Assembly (NCBI RefSeq): GCF_004770615.1
Contig: NZ_RQER01000010.1
Coordinates: 1 to 64,000 of the forward strand
Direction: 5' to 3'
From: Leptospira langatensis
Lineage (GTDB): Bacteria > Spirochaetota > Leptospiria > Leptospirales > Leptospiraceae
DNA length: 64,000 nucleotides
A model generated the notes under the pieces. It was not told the DNA's origin. It searched no databases and saw only the letters and a list, made by a program, of their open reading frames with translations. Position 1 is the first letter of the stretch. Each line of letters opens with the position of its first letter. Both the position numbers and the translations under genes were made by a program. Below are positions 25,038 to 33,523 of the stretch, one piece after another.

Positions 25038-25736
25038 ATGAGTTCGAAAGAAAGATATATTTTTCTAGATGTGGGCGATACTCTTCTCACCATGAAGAAG
25101 CCTGCCGGGGAAGTATACTTTGAAGTGCTCAAAGAATTCGGCTTAGACGATAGCAAATATCCGAAGGGAGTCATGGAAAGAGCCTTTCGCAAGGCGTATG
25201 CCCATATGACCAGGCATCCTTTACCGGATTATCAGGATAAATTCTACGCTCATACCGACGGAAGCGAAGGTTGGTGGAGAGAATTGCTCGGCTTCTTCTT
25301 AAAGGAGATCGGTTCCGATCTGCCTCCCGACCCGATCTTTCAATCCATATTCAAAAAATTTGATGAACCAACTGTTTGGCAGATCGATCCCGGATTTACC
25401 GATCTATTAAAGTTTGTGAAAGCGAATAATTTCGGGTTTGGGATCATCTCTAATTGGGATCATCGTCTAAAGGAATTATTGGCAAGCGTTGGAGTTTTAA
25501 ACCATTTCGATCCAGTTATCGTGTCCGCAGAGTTCGGTTATGAAAAACCTTCTCCCTTGATCTTTAGCGAAGCGGAGAAGATCGTCGGCCTTTCTCCGGA
25601 AAGGATCATTTATTGCGGAGATAAGATAGAATTAGACATTACTCCTACTCGTTCCAGGGGCTGGACCGCCTTTCATAAGCATCCGGAGGGAGATATCCAA
25701 AGCATTGGGGAGCTTGTGAGTTTACTCAGCAAATAG
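25038..25736 (+). CDS. HAD-family hydrolase (HDHD3/REG-2-like phosphatase)
   Basis: Motif I is FLDVGDTLL, with nucleophile D11 and Gly where the common second Asp stands, a variant known in several HAD branches. Motif II is the Ser in IISNWD, motif III the Lys in YEKPSP, motif IV YCGDKIELDI. A helical cap (about 18-100) with aromatic residues (GWWRELLGFF) marks subfamily IA. ATG 25038 is chosen over ATG 25020; neither has a strong ribosome site. 232 aa. Cytosolic phosphatase of unknown substrate. Single gene. Confidence 0.82.
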   Translation: MSSKERYIFLDVGDTLLTMKKPAGEVYFEVLKEFGLDDSKYPKGVMERAFRKAYAHMTRHPLPDYQDKFYAHTDGSEGWWRELLGFFLKEIGSDLPPDPIFQSIFKKFDEPTVWQIDPGFTDLLKFVKANNFGFGIISNWDHRLKELLASVGVLNHFDPVIVSAEFGYEKPSPLIFSEAEKIVGLSPERIIYCGDKIELDITPTRSRGWTAFHKHPEGDIQSIGELVSLLSK

Positions 25737-25819
25737 TTCCTCCTTTCTCTTTTCTTCTCAGATCTTTCGGCTCTATCTGCCGTCTAAACGAAGACTATAT
25801 TTCGGGAAGAAAACCAAGC

Positions 25820-26368
25820 ATGAAACTGCTCGCCATCTCGGGAAGCCTTCGCAAGGGCTCGACGAATACCGCCTTACTCCTCGCCGCTCAGAAAAATTCT
25901 AGGGAAAACATAGAGATCACGTTAGCCGATCCTTTGGATCGTATTCCTCATTTCAATCCGGATCTAGATACGGAAACCCCTCCTGAATCCGTGCAAGTTT
26001 GGCGAGACGAATTGAAGAAGGCGGATGGGATCATTTTCTCGAGCCCAGAATATGCGTTTGCTATCCCGGGAGTTTTAAAGAATGCCTTGGATTGGATTGT
26101 TTCCAGTGCGGAACTCTATAATAAGCCCGTGGCTCTGATCAATGCTTCTCCTAGTTACGGAGGAGCGGCCAAGGCTCAGGCTGCCTTGATTCAACTTTTG
26201 GGTGTTCTTACTGCAAAAGTTGTGGATAAGGCGGTCTTGAATATTGCTTCCGTGAATAAGAAGATAGATGCAGAAGGAAATATTTCGGATCCGAATACTG
26301 CCATAGAGCTCCAAAATTGTGTGAATGCTCTTGCGGAAGAAATTTCTATGAACCAAAACTCCTATTAG
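25820..26368 (+). CDS. NADPH-dependent FMN reductase family protein
   Basis: ISGSLRKGSTNTALL is the FMN phosphate-binding loop of the flavodoxin-like reductases, SSPEYAFAIPGVLKNALDWI is the family signature that contacts the flavin ring, and SPSYGGAAKAQ follows. 182 aa, no signal peptide, so a cytosolic homodimer or tetramer is expected. Members reduce FMN, quinones, azo dyes or chromate with NAD(P)H; the physiological substrate cannot be told. Single-gene unit. Confidence 0.9.
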   Translation: MKLLAISGSLRKGSTNTALLLAAQKNSRENIEITLADPLDRIPHFNPDLDTETPPESVQVWRDELKKADGIIFSSPEYAFAIPGVLKNALDWIVSSAELYNKPVALINASPSYGGAAKAQAALIQLLGVLTAKVVDKAVLNIASVNKKIDAEGNISDPNTAIELQNCVNALAEEISMNQNSY

Positions 26369-26525
26369 AATATAATGAATTTCTGTTCCACTTTTGCGTG
26401 GTAGGGCCGGAATAAATATTCCGGCGAATTTTATAAAAAAATCCGCGCACTTCTCTTCTTTTTTGCCCTGAACCATATGGTGATTGGATAAATATACTGT
26501 CCTCTCGCTGAGGAGCAGTAAGATA

Positions 26526-26900
26526 ATGCCTATACCGATGTTTCAAAAAATTCCTCGTAAACTCGAAGAACTATTGGGTCCCGATGGTTCCGAGAATTTT
26601 ACGGATTTTCTAAACAAGGCGTTTGCGCATAGCAAGGAGAATGTTGTGGAGCATGTTTTCGAAAGATTTGAAAGAAGGTTGTCCGAAGAGATCCATATGT
26701 TTCGCGTCGAAATGAAAACCGACATGGCTAATCTTCGCTTGGAGTTTAAGACCGACATGGCCGAAATGAAAAGTGAGCTCAAGGACGAGATCGGTCTATT
26801 GCGCGCTGATATGTACAAACTAAATTCCATTCAGATCAAGTGGACTTTAGCGACTATGGTAGCCTTGACCGGTATATTTGCATTGATCGTAAAACTTTAA
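26526..26900 (+). CDS. coiled-coil membrane protein (DUF1640/LA_3696-like)
   Basis: ATG 26526 with AGGAG about 11 nt upstream; a longer frame begins at 26484. 124 aa: an N-terminal helical part with PRKLEELLGP..FTDFLNKAF, a long coiled coil at about 45-100 with 11-residue repeats (FRVEMKTDMANL, RLEFKTDMAEM, SELKDEIGLL), and a C-terminal membrane segment (about 106-124). This is the layout of the DUF1640/CCDC90-like family and of a multigene family in Leptospira. Function unknown. Tail-anchored in the inner membrane, with the coil in the cytosol by inference. Confidence 0.72.
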   Translation: MPIPMFQKIPRKLEELLGPDGSENFTDFLNKAFAHSKENVVEHVFERFERRLSEEIHMFRVEMKTDMANLRLEFKTDMAEMKSELKDEIGLLRADMYKLNSIQIKWTLATMVALTGIFALIVKL

Positions 26901-26913
26901 TGCTTCCGACGCC

Positions 26914-27612
26914 TCATTGTACAATTTGCAAATTCTCGATAGCTCGGCCTGCGATCTCTTTTCTGAGATCCTGAGCCTTCTTTCGGGAGGCCTTTGTTTC
27001 TTCTAAGACTTCTTTCGGGACAGTACTCGGATGTCCTGAGGAAAATGGGGGAGCGGGATTGTATTCCAAGACCAACTGGATCTCTTCGGCTGCCTTTTCG
27101 CCTTGGAGTTCTGCGACTAAGGATAGAGCAAAATCGATCCCTGCTGTGACTCCCCCGCCTGAGGCGCGATCTCTATCTAAGACGACTCTGTCTTCCTTCA
27201 CTTCTACTCCCGGAAAAAGGGACAATACATCTAAAGAAAGCCAATGGCAGGTAGCTTGGTACCCTTTCAATAATCCTGCAGAAGCAAGTACTAGGGAGCC
27301 TGTGCAGACAGAAGTGAGATATTGAGCCTTCTCCGCTTTCGTTTTCAACCAAGAAAGGACCCTTTGGTTCTCCATGAGACGATTGACCCCTAATCCTCCC
27401 GGCACCAATAATAGATCGAAGTCAGGAGCTTCTTCCAGGCTGAGATCCGGCAAGAAGAAGAGCCCTCTTTCGGACCGGATCGGGTCCTTGGACTCGGCAA
27501 CCAAGGAGACTTTTGCGCCCTTCATCCTGGAGAATACCTCGTAAGGCCCGACCATGTCCAAGGGGGTGAGATCCGGAAAAACTAGGACTCCTATATGAAA
27601 TTCGGAAGACAT
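26914..27612 (-). CDS. DJ-1/PfpI family protein, isonitrile hydratase-like
   Basis: GVLVFPDLTPLDMVGPYEVFS is the start shared by isonitrile hydratase and AraC-type GATase1 regulators. LLLVPGG supplies the conserved Glu/Gly loop region, and SVCTGSLVLASAGLLKGYQATCHW holds the catalytic Cys and a following His-Trp. SGGGVTAGIDFALSLV and a final LVLEYNPAPPF match the isonitrile hydratase branch closely. 232 aa with no DNA-binding domain, so it is the enzyme type rather than a regulator. Cytosolic. Convergent with the coiled-coil protein gene 14 bp away. Confidence 0.85.
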   Translation of the reverse strand: MSSEFHIGVLVFPDLTPLDMVGPYEVFSRMKGAKVSLVAESKDPIRSERGLFFLPDLSLEEAPDFDLLLVPGGLGVNRLMENQRVLSWLKTKAEKAQYLTSVCTGSLVLASAGLLKGYQATCHWLSLDVLSLFPGVEVKEDRVVLDRDRASGGGVTAGIDFALSLVAELQGEKAAEEIQLVLEYNPAPPFSSGHPSTVPKEVLEETKASRKKAQDLRKEIAGRAIENLQIVQ

Positions 27613-27774
27613 GATCTAAGGAGAAGTTTTCGAAAAGGTTCGGCAAGTTGAATTTGCAGGATTTCCGTTCGAGTAGTAGCTCTTGGGACGAAATTTCTCC
27701 CTGACTTTGAGGAACGAACGAATCTAAATATGCCAATTTGGGATATTCTAAAATAGGAAGTAGAATTCCTATGC

Positions 27775-28074
27775 TTGGCTAAGACGATCTATACAGAAGA
27801 ATATAAGATCTTTCAGCGCTTATTAAAGAAAGCGAGGGAAGAGGCTGGGCTGACCCAGATCGAAGTTGCCCAAGAATTAGATGCCCCTCAGTCCTTCGTT
27901 TCCAAAATAGAAGCGGGCGATAGAAGAATAGATGTAATAGAGTTCTGGAGACTTGCGAGATTGTACAAAAAGCCGTACGATTTCTTCTTCCGATTCGAAG
28001 AGAAGTCGGAATCCAAATCTAAGAAAAAATCTCTCAAAGCGGCAAGCACAACTAAGAAGAAGATCAGATCCTGA
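27775..28074 (+). CDS. XRE-family transcriptional regulator
   Basis: 99 aa from TTG 27775; the frame is closed by TAG 27754-27756, so no better start exists. FQRLLKKAREEAGLTQIEVAQELDAPQSFVSKIEAGDRRID is a full helix-turn-helix domain (about 13-55). The C-terminus is a Lys/Ser-rich tail (about 78-99) that could add non-specific DNA affinity. Its partner genes are unknown. The next gene starts about 120 bp downstream on the same strand. Confidence 0.85.
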   Translation: MAKTIYTEEYKIFQRLLKKAREEAGLTQIEVAQELDAPQSFVSKIEAGDRRIDVIEFWRLARLYKKPYDFFFRFEEKSESKSKKKSLKAASTTKKKIRS

Positions 28075-28192
28075 TCTTTGTCAAGCTTCTACGATTCATT
28101 AGAAGCCAAACTAATCCGTTTTCAAAAGAAAAGAAGTAGCCAAGAGCCAAAGCAGAATTTAAAAGAAGGCATCCGCTTAGCGGTTATGCGAA

Positions 28193-29200
28193 ATGGAACG
28201 GACCAAGATCAAATATGTATCGTCCTTGGTGTATGGGACGAGTCTAGTATTCATAGGGATCTTATTTTTCTTTCTGGGCCGTATGAGCTTAGAAAAGATA
28301 GAGTCCACTCTCAGCGATCCTTTTTCTAATTCCGAGATCTCGGAATCTCCTGCTCTTTATTTAAGACCTCATCTTTTGCTAAAGAATGTACGCTTTCATT
28401 GGCAAAAGGGAATTTATGTGGATGCGAAAACGCTCTCATTAGAGGCAATTTCCAGATCCGGAAATATGTTGGCATTCGATCGTCCCGAATCCTTTAGTTT
28501 GAAAATCCTTTCCGGAGAGATCCGCATCCCTTATTCCAGTTTGGAAAGACTGATCAATGGTAGGCTACTTGCCTTTGCGGAATCTCCTCTTCGTAAGATC
28601 CGTATTGCTCCGATCTTGCACAATGGAGCTTGGAAATTGAAGATCAATGGAGAGGTGAAACTCGTTGTCTGGGTCGCTTTCGAAGAGATAGCGAATATGA
28701 AGATCGACCAAGAATCGGGGAGGATACTTCTCGAGAACGAGTCTTTGCAGGCATTATTGAATCCGTATACGAAAGAACTTTTGAATACTGTGGGAGTTTC
28801 CATCGAGGATCTGATCCGTTTCCCGAAAGGGAAGGGACTTGTGATCTCAGGAAATCGGATCTTCTTCGAACCTTTTTCCGTTTTTCCGGATCCGGGTGTG
28901 GAAGGGAGAATTTCTGAAATTAAACTGAATGAAGAAACATTGCAGATCGATTTTATTTCGGAGCAAGAGCTTTCTCCTCCTAAGACGGGAGCGAAAAATT
29001 ATATCTATGTAGTCGGAGGAAAATTATTATTCGGCGGGATCCAAGTGCACCAAGGCAGGATCTTACTCCAAGATAAGAATGAAGCTACTCCTTTCGAATT
29101 TTCTTTTGCTCAATATCGCAAGAATCTTTCCTTATCAGAAGTAAAAATGGAAGAAGACGGTAGAATACTGATCCGAATGCAGGATTCTTCTTCTGATTGA
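28193..29200 (+). CDS. membrane-anchored periplasmic protein, unknown function
   Basis: 335 aa. One N-terminal membrane segment (about 14-29, VYGTSLVFIGILFFFLG) is followed by a periplasmic part rich in amphipathic strands. It includes LKNVRFHWQKGIYVDAKTLSLEAISRSG and FDRPESFSLKILSGEIRIPYSSLERLING. The pattern of SLERLING..L..F..SPLRKI resembles lipid-transport or AsmA-like domains, but I cannot confirm a family. A competing open frame, 28078-28329, overlaps the 5' end and is less likely. Confidence 0.7.
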   Translation: MERTKIKYVSSLVYGTSLVFIGILFFFLGRMSLEKIESTLSDPFSNSEISESPALYLRPHLLLKNVRFHWQKGIYVDAKTLSLEAISRSGNMLAFDRPESFSLKILSGEIRIPYSSLERLINGRLLAFAESPLRKIRIAPILHNGAWKLKINGEVKLVVWVAFEEIANMKIDQESGRILLENESLQALLNPYTKELLNTVGVSIEDLIRFPKGKGLVISGNRIFFEPFSVFPDPGVEGRISEIKLNEETLQIDFISEQELSPPKTGAKNYIYVVGGKLLFGGIQVHQGRILLQDKNEATPFEFSFAQYRKNLSLSEVKMEEDGRILIRMQDSSSD

Positions 29201-29299
29201 GAGAAAGGTGGCTTTTGAGCATCTAAGATCCGCATAATCGGGCATTCTATTCTTATATTTCATTCTCTCATTTCGTATTTTCAAATTTAAGTATAGATC

Positions 29300-29545
29300 A
29301 TGAAACCGTTACTTATTATCGCTCTTCTTCTTGCATTTGTATCCTGCGCGAGTGATTCTTCCTGCTTTAAGAGTTGCGATCATAATTTCTCCGTTTGTCT
29401 CCTATTGACGAAAGATTCCAAAAATCCTTTGGGCGTTTACTATTACTGCCAGACCCTTCATGATACTTGTTTGAATACCTGTTATCCGTCAGGGACGGGA
29501 GTTCGACCGTATAGAGGAGGGAATTCTCGAGGGAGCTCGGAATAA
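29300..29545 (+). CDS. small Cys-rich lipoprotein with paired CX3C motifs
   Basis: 81 aa. KPLLIIALLLAFVSC is a signal peptide with lipobox FVSC. The mature part has C-x3-C-x6-C, a 17-residue loop with YYYC, then C-x6-C-x3-C: an almost mirror-symmetric array of six Cys that should form a disulphide-linked helical hairpin. The C-terminus is a Gly/Arg/Ser-rich tail. The Cys spacing echoes the lipoprotein at 22176. Function unknown. A stem-loop follows the stop. Confidence 0.65.
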   Translation: MKPLLIIALLLAFVSCASDSSCFKSCDHNFSVCLLLTKDSKNPLGVYYYCQTLHDTCLNTCYPSGTGVRPYRGGNSRGSSE

Positions 29546-29550
29546 AAAAA

Positions 29551-29578
29551 GGAAGAGATCGGATCTACGATCCCTTCC
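29551..29578. terminator. bidirectional stem-loop
   Basis: GGAAG-A-GATCG (29551-29561), loop GATCTA, CGATC-CCTTCC (29568-29578), preceded by a run of seven A on this strand, which is a T-run for the leftward gene. It should stop the desaturase-like gene on the minus strand and the small lipoprotein gene on the plus. Confidence 0.6.
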
Positions 29579-29592
29579 CCAGAAATAAAGAG

Positions 29593-30429
29593 CTATTTTG
29601 CAAAGCCGATTTCGGAAGCCTTTGGTTGGAATGTTTCTTCTCTTCTCTCCGCTACCTCGTCGAAATATGTTTCGTAGTTCGGGAAATTCGTTCCCATGAT
29701 CCTATCCCAGAAGTTAAAGTATAGGCTGTAGTTCCCATGGAATTTCTGATGATGTTGGTTGTGATGAGTAGAAGTATTGATCCATTTAGTGATCGGATGA
29801 CTTGCCCAGCCTTTCGGAAAGAATTCGTATCCTAGATGCCACCAGATATTCATGATCATCGCATAGAATGTATGGAATAAGAAGACCCCGAAGTGGATCG
29901 GCACCAAACTGATGAACGGAACTATATAGATTGCTTCTAAGAATGCTTCCGCCCAATGGAAATTGTAGGCCGCCAAAGGAGAAGGGTTTACGGATCTATG
30001 ATGGATCGCATGTACGAAGGTATAGACCTTTTTGTGGTGCATGAGCCTATGAGCCCAATAAAACCAAGTCTCATGCCAGATGGTGATCAGGATATAACTG
30101 AAGATCGCATATGCCCAACCTCTTTCGGAGATATGGAAGTAGAGTGCCCTTGGAAGATACCCTAGTTTTTGAAGACTGAAGGAAATCACCGCAACCAAAC
30201 TGAACACTACCATGGTAACCGCGGATTGTTTGATCTCGTAAACAACCTTCTCCCATTTAGGAAAACTTTTCTGGATCCTGAATTTATCGAAGTATCCTTT
30301 CTTCCAAACCCAAAAGACAAAGAAAGCAAGTCCTGCGAGAGGATAGTACCTAATAAAATTCATAGAGAGCTGAAAAAGACCGAAGTTGCGGACACATTCC
30401 CAACCGAAATCGCAAGCGTTGATACCCAT
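29593..30429 (-). CDS. fatty acid hydroxylase / sterol desaturase family protein (copy 1)
   Basis: 278-aa integral membrane di-iron enzyme. The histidine clusters HRLMHH, HAIHHRS and HHNQHHQ bind two irons on the cytosolic face. Hydrophobic segments at about 25-42, 68-88, 105-125 and 175-200 form the membrane part. The branch (HETWFYWAHRLMHH, SPLAAYNFHW, WWHLGYEFFP) hydroxylates or desaturates lipids; the substrate is open. It closely resembles the gene at 46199 over its whole length, so the two arose by duplication. Monocistronic. Confidence 0.88.
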   Translation of the reverse strand: MGINACDFGWECVRNFGLFQLSMNFIRYYPLAGLAFFVFWVWKKGYFDKFRIQKSFPKWEKVVYEIKQSAVTMVVFSLVAVISFSLQKLGYLPRALYFHISERGWAYAIFSYILITIWHETWFYWAHRLMHHKKVYTFVHAIHHRSVNPSPLAAYNFHWAEAFLEAIYIVPFISLVPIHFGVFLFHTFYAMIMNIWWHLGYEFFPKGWASHPITKWINTSTHHNQHHQKFHGNYSLYFNFWDRIMGTNFPNYETYFDEVAERREETFQPKASEIGFAK

Positions 30430-30533
30430 TATTCCTCCGAACGATTGAGTGAATTGTAGCGGAGTTCTGGAAAAGAGTCGTCCTCTCCGATCGGATCGGA
30501 AGGAAATAAAGGTCCGGACCGATCCAATCGGAC

Positions 30534-31640
30534 TTATTTGCTCTTTTTTTTGCGGATTTTACTGCGATATTCGGAAGGGGTGAATCCTGTTTCCTTTCGG
30601 AAAACGTCATTGAAAGTGGATTTGGAGCGAAATCCTGAGGAATACGCAATGGATAAGAGTACTCCCTGCGGGTCGGATTCTATCCTTTGTTTTGCTTCTT
30701 GTACCCTATATTCGTTCAGCAACTGGAAGAAATTCTTTTTCAGTTCGTTGTTCAGGTATTCCGAAAGTTGGTGAGTGCTGATCTTGAGTTTTTGGGCCAG
30801 ATACGAAAGAGTCAGATCCTCCTGGAGATAGATCTTCTCCCGATCGAAAAGATTCTCTAGATTTTCTCGGATCTCTTCTAAATTTAGGCTAGTGAGTTGA
30901 GAGGCTTTGTATTTCTTTTCTTCCTCCACAACCTTTCTGACTTCCAGAAAGAATTCAGGGTAGCCTTGTCTTAATATATAGAGAGCACATAAGAAGATCC
31001 CGATCAAGGAGCCGACCCCTTCTAATCCTCTCGCGGAGCCGCTTAGTACGGAAACGAATCCGTAAAGAAGGATAAAAAGAGTAAAAGAAGCGACTCCAAG
31101 GATCGTTAGCATTCTGGGATCCTTATAAACTACTGAATATCTAACTTCCATAAAGAGTTTGGATAATATAGAGCCTAAGAACGCAAACATTACTCCCATA
31201 GCGCTGAGCACAGGGATCTTTAAGAATAAAGGCAGACCTGTAATTTGCATATTTTGTAAGAGCGAGATCTTTTCAGGACCGTTTGAAAGATAAAACGGAA
31301 GCATCCAGAGTAGGATCCCAAGCGCAGGAAGCGTTTTCAGATACAGTATCTTTTTAGATTGGGGAGGATTTCCCATGGCAAGAAGAAGATAACGTTCTAG
31401 AAAAGGTCCCATCAATGCGGAAACAGGAAGATGAGTCAAATACAGACCCGGAAAGAAGACGATCATTTTACATGTAAGTAAAAACGCGTGAGTTAGAAAG
31501 ATCCCTACTAAAAAGAAAATGAAAGCGAGTAGGTTTTGTTTTTCTCCTCTGGGATTAGAAAAGATCTCCCCTAGGCTGAATAGAAATGCTAGTCCTAAAG
31601 AGAATGTCAGAAATAGAGAAGTAAAAGAAAAATTCACCAT
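30534..31640 (-). CDS. membrane-bound AraC-type transcriptional regulator
   Basis: 368 aa. Seven hydrophobic segments occupy about 1-225, with LYLTHLPVSALMGPFLERYLLL among them. A cytosolic linker rich in Glu/Lys leads to a C-terminal AraC domain (about 260-368), with LTLSYLAQKLKISTHQLSEYLN as its first helix-turn-helix and SIAYSSGFRSKSTFNDVFRKETGFTPSEYR as its second, the family signature. This 7TM plus AraC type is frequent in Leptospira and should sense a membrane or external signal and act directly on DNA. Target unknown. It stops 104 bp upstream of the hydroxylase start on the same strand. Confidence 0.88.
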   Translation of the reverse strand: MVNFSFTSLFLTFSLGLAFLFSLGEIFSNPRGEKQNLLAFIFFLVGIFLTHAFLLTCKMIVFFPGLYLTHLPVSALMGPFLERYLLLAMGNPPQSKKILYLKTLPALGILLWMLPFYLSNGPEKISLLQNMQITGLPLFLKIPVLSAMGVMFAFLGSILSKLFMEVRYSVVYKDPRMLTILGVASFTLFILLYGFVSVLSGSARGLEGVGSLIGIFLCALYILRQGYPEFFLEVRKVVEEEKKYKASQLTSLNLEEIRENLENLFDREKIYLQEDLTLSYLAQKLKISTHQLSEYLNNELKKNFFQLLNEYRVQEAKQRIESDPQGVLLSIAYSSGFRSKSTFNDVFRKETGFTPSEYRSKIRKKKSK

Positions 31641-31646
31641 GTCAGA

Positions 31647-32012
31647 TTAGATCTCTCCGATCCCGATCTTTTCCGCAGCCTTGCTGAGAGAAATATCGGC
31701 GGAGTATAATCTAGCGCTTCCTAAGGCGCAGCTTGCTAAGAGATGAGCGTCTATCCAGCCGATCCCATGTCCCGCCAAAGAATTTCTTTCGGAGAAGATC
31801 ATGGCTTCCTGATGATTCGCTGTAGGAACTTCCAGCAATTGGGAATACTCGGTCAAGAAAGCGCCCTTATTCTTAAAATTTCCCAGGCTCAGTTCTCCTT
31901 CTATCATGGGATGACGGCGGACCATGCCTGAATGGAGCAGTTCAACTAGCTTCGGGTCCGATTTACGAAAATGATTGATCCAAACGGAAGTGTCTACCAG
32001 CACTCCGCTCAT
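31647..32012 (-). CDS. vapC: VapC-type PIN-domain ribonuclease toxin
   Basis: 121 aa. LVDTSVWINHFR carries the first acidic ligand, MIEGELSLG the conserved Glu, and GIGWIDAHLLASC and YSADISLSKAA the remaining acidic residues that bind Mg2+ in PIN domains. It should cleave tRNA or rRNA when freed from antitoxin. Its ATG lies within the vapB stop region (4-bp ATGA overlap), so the two are translationally coupled. Confidence 0.92.
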   Translation of the reverse strand: MSGVLVDTSVWINHFRKSDPKLVELLHSGMVRRHPMIEGELSLGNFKNKGAFLTEYSQLLEVPTANHQEAMIFSERNSLAGHGIGWIDAHLLASCALGSARLYSADISLSKAAEKIGIGEI

Positions 32013-32212
32013 TTAACGCCTTTTCTGCGGGTCGGTCCTTCCGCTTTCGGATCGCTTCCTCCTAAAAGGGCCAGTCTCTCTGCGGATTTTTCCCGGATCA
32101 GTGCCCGTAAGCCTTCTTGCACCAAGCGGGTCTTTTCTTGGATGCCTGTATACATTTGAGCAGTATGGATCAGCTCGTCCGGAATATAAAGAGTGGTTTT
32201 GACAGCTATCAT
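32009..32212 (-). CDS. vapB: VapB-type antitoxin
   Basis: 67 aa. AVKTTLYIPDELIHTAQMYTG forms the strand-helix start of a ribbon-helix-helix or AbrB-like antitoxin of the VapB (DUF2191-like) kind, followed by EKTRLVQEGLRALI. The basic C-terminus (TRRKGVK) would bind the toxin. The ATG falls 7 nt after the promoter's -10, so the mRNA should have no leader. First gene of the vapBC operon, presumably autoregulated at that promoter. Confidence 0.88.
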   Translation of the reverse strand: MIAVKTTLYIPDELIHTAQMYTGIQEKTRLVQEGLRALIREKSAERLALLGGSDPKAEGPTRRKGVK

Positions 32213-32219
32213 ATATGGT

Positions 32220-32249
32220 ATTATATGGTTAATATAGATGTAATGTCAA
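32220..32249 (-). promoter_or_regulatory. vapBC promoter
   Basis: On the minus strand TTGACA (32249-32244), an 18-bp spacer and TATAAT (32225-32220), both consensus hexamers. The start codon follows 7 nt later, implying a leaderless mRNA. The repeated TATATGGT on the plus strand (32213-32229) across the -10 is a candidate VapBC operator. Confidence 0.75.
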
Positions 32250-32465
32250 GCTCCAGGGGAGGAAAAGTGGTTCCGGAGAATGGAAATGGCTTCCTGCTTC
32301 TTCTCTATTCTATAAATTGGAAGAAGAGACAGAATTTTGAGGATCCTGTCCTTAACTTATGTCGCATTTGATGAATGGAAATCTTTTCGCCCTAATAAAA
32401 ATCCCCCTTTCCAACCTGCTCCTTGCATAAATAATGCCATCTTCCTCGGCATCTTGGCTAAAACC
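32250..32465. other. intergenic, no gene seen
   Basis: AT-rich spacer between the vapBC promoter and the tRNA promoter. Short open frames here are shadows or lack starts. I find no RNA gene or repeat. Confidence 0.4.
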
Positions 32466-32495
32466 TTGACCGGGGACCCTGGGTAAAAATACTGT
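32466..32495 (+). promoter_or_regulatory. promoter of the tRNA-secE-nusG unit
   Basis: TTGACC (32466-32471), 18-bp spacer, TACTGT (32490-32495). Transcription would begin about 35 nt before tRNA-Thr. A small stem (GCTCC..GGGAGC) in the leader may help processing. Confidence 0.55.
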
Positions 32496-32535
32496 GTATT
32501 TCTAGCTCCTCTCCCGGGAGCCGGGTAGCAAGACA

Positions 32536-32608
<73 letters not shown>

Positions 32609-32618
32609 TAGTTCTAAT

Positions 32619-32689
<71 letters not shown>

Positions 32690-32730
32690 GAGTTCTGCTC
32701 CGGGACTAGAATGTAAGAAGGATTTATTAA

Positions 32731-32913
32731 GTGAAGTTAGGCGCTTTTATACAAGAATGTAGAGAGGAACTGAAGAAAGTTCAGTGGCCGAACAGACAAG
32801 AAGTGATGCAATCCACCTTCGTAGTGTTGGGCACCGTATTATTTTTCTCCGCATTTCTTTTTCTTTCGGATACTGCGTTTGTAAAACTCCTGACCGGATT
32901 CTGGAATCTGTAA
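32731..32913 (+). CDS. secE: preprotein translocase subunit SecE
   Basis: 60 aa from GTG (AGAAGGA upstream). [24 protein letters not shown] is the conserved amphipathic helix that clamps SecY, followed by one membrane segment (about 32-52). This is the short, one-TM form found in most bacteria. It stabilises the SecYEG channel in the inner membrane. It lies 15 bp from nusG, the universal neighbour. Confidence 0.95.
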   Translation: MKLGAFIQECREELKKVQWPNRQEVMQSTFVVLGTVLFFSAFLFLSDTAFVKLLTGFWNL

Positions 32914-32928
32914 GGGCAGAGGACTGGT

Positions 32929-33483
32929 GTGGTAACAATGGGCGATTTGAAATGGTATGCGTTACAGACTTATTCCGGTCATGAGAATAAGGTCCAAAAA
33001 AATCTGGAGAAGCTAGTCCAACAGCGTAAGCTGGAGGAGAAGATTTCTCAAGTGCGTATTCCTACCATGGAAGTCGCCGAGATGAAGAACGGCAAGAAGA
33101 AGGTCACTAAGAAGAAACTCATGCCGGGTTACGTTCTTGTTGAGATGGATATGGACGAAGACCTTCGCTTCATGATCCAGAGTCTTCCTTCTGTTTCCAC
33201 TTTTGTGGGGAGCAAAGACGGAGGACCGGAACCTCTTTCTGTTGACGAGGTGAAAAACCTTTTCGCGGAAACCGGAGAGTTCCAATCCGAGGAGCCGGTG
33301 ACTCCTCGCTTATTGTTTAAAGTGGGAGATAGCCTGAAGATTATCGACGGGCCTTTCGCTAATTTTACCGGAGTCGTAGATGAGATCTTCCCTGATAAAG
33401 GAAGACTCAGAGTGAAAGTGGAGATCTTCGGTCGCTCCACTCCTGTGGAACTAGATTATCTACAGGTTAAAACCGAACCCTGA
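32929..33483 (+). CDS. nusG: transcription termination/antitermination factor NusG
   Basis: [21 protein letters not shown] is the start of the NGN domain that binds the RNA polymerase clamp. [26 protein letters not shown] continues it, and the C-terminal KOW domain is [42 protein letters not shown], given here in parts. AGAGGA 5 nt before GTG 32929 favours that start; ATG 32938 is the alternative and matches usual NusG N-termini. It couples RNA polymerase to Rho or to the ribosome. About 184 aa is standard. Confidence 0.95.
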   Translation: MVTMGDLKWYALQTYSGHENKVQKNLEKLVQQRKLEEKISQVRIPTMEVAEMKNGKKKVTKKKLMPGYVLVEMDMDEDLRFMIQSLPSVSTFVGSKDGGPEPLSVDEVKNLFAETGEFQSEEPVTPRLLFKVGDSLKIIDGPFANFTGVVDEIFPDKGRLRVKVEIFGRSTPVELDYLQVKTEP

Positions 33484-33523
33484 CCGGTGGGAAACCGGGA
33501 GAAACAAATAAGGTGTTTCGCCA

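Noticed and set aside
28078..28329. 83-codon frame starting TTG just after the XRE gene
   Set aside because: It lacks a ribosome site, overlaps the start of the better-supported membrane protein gene at 28193 and has no recognisable features. It cannot be fully excluded.
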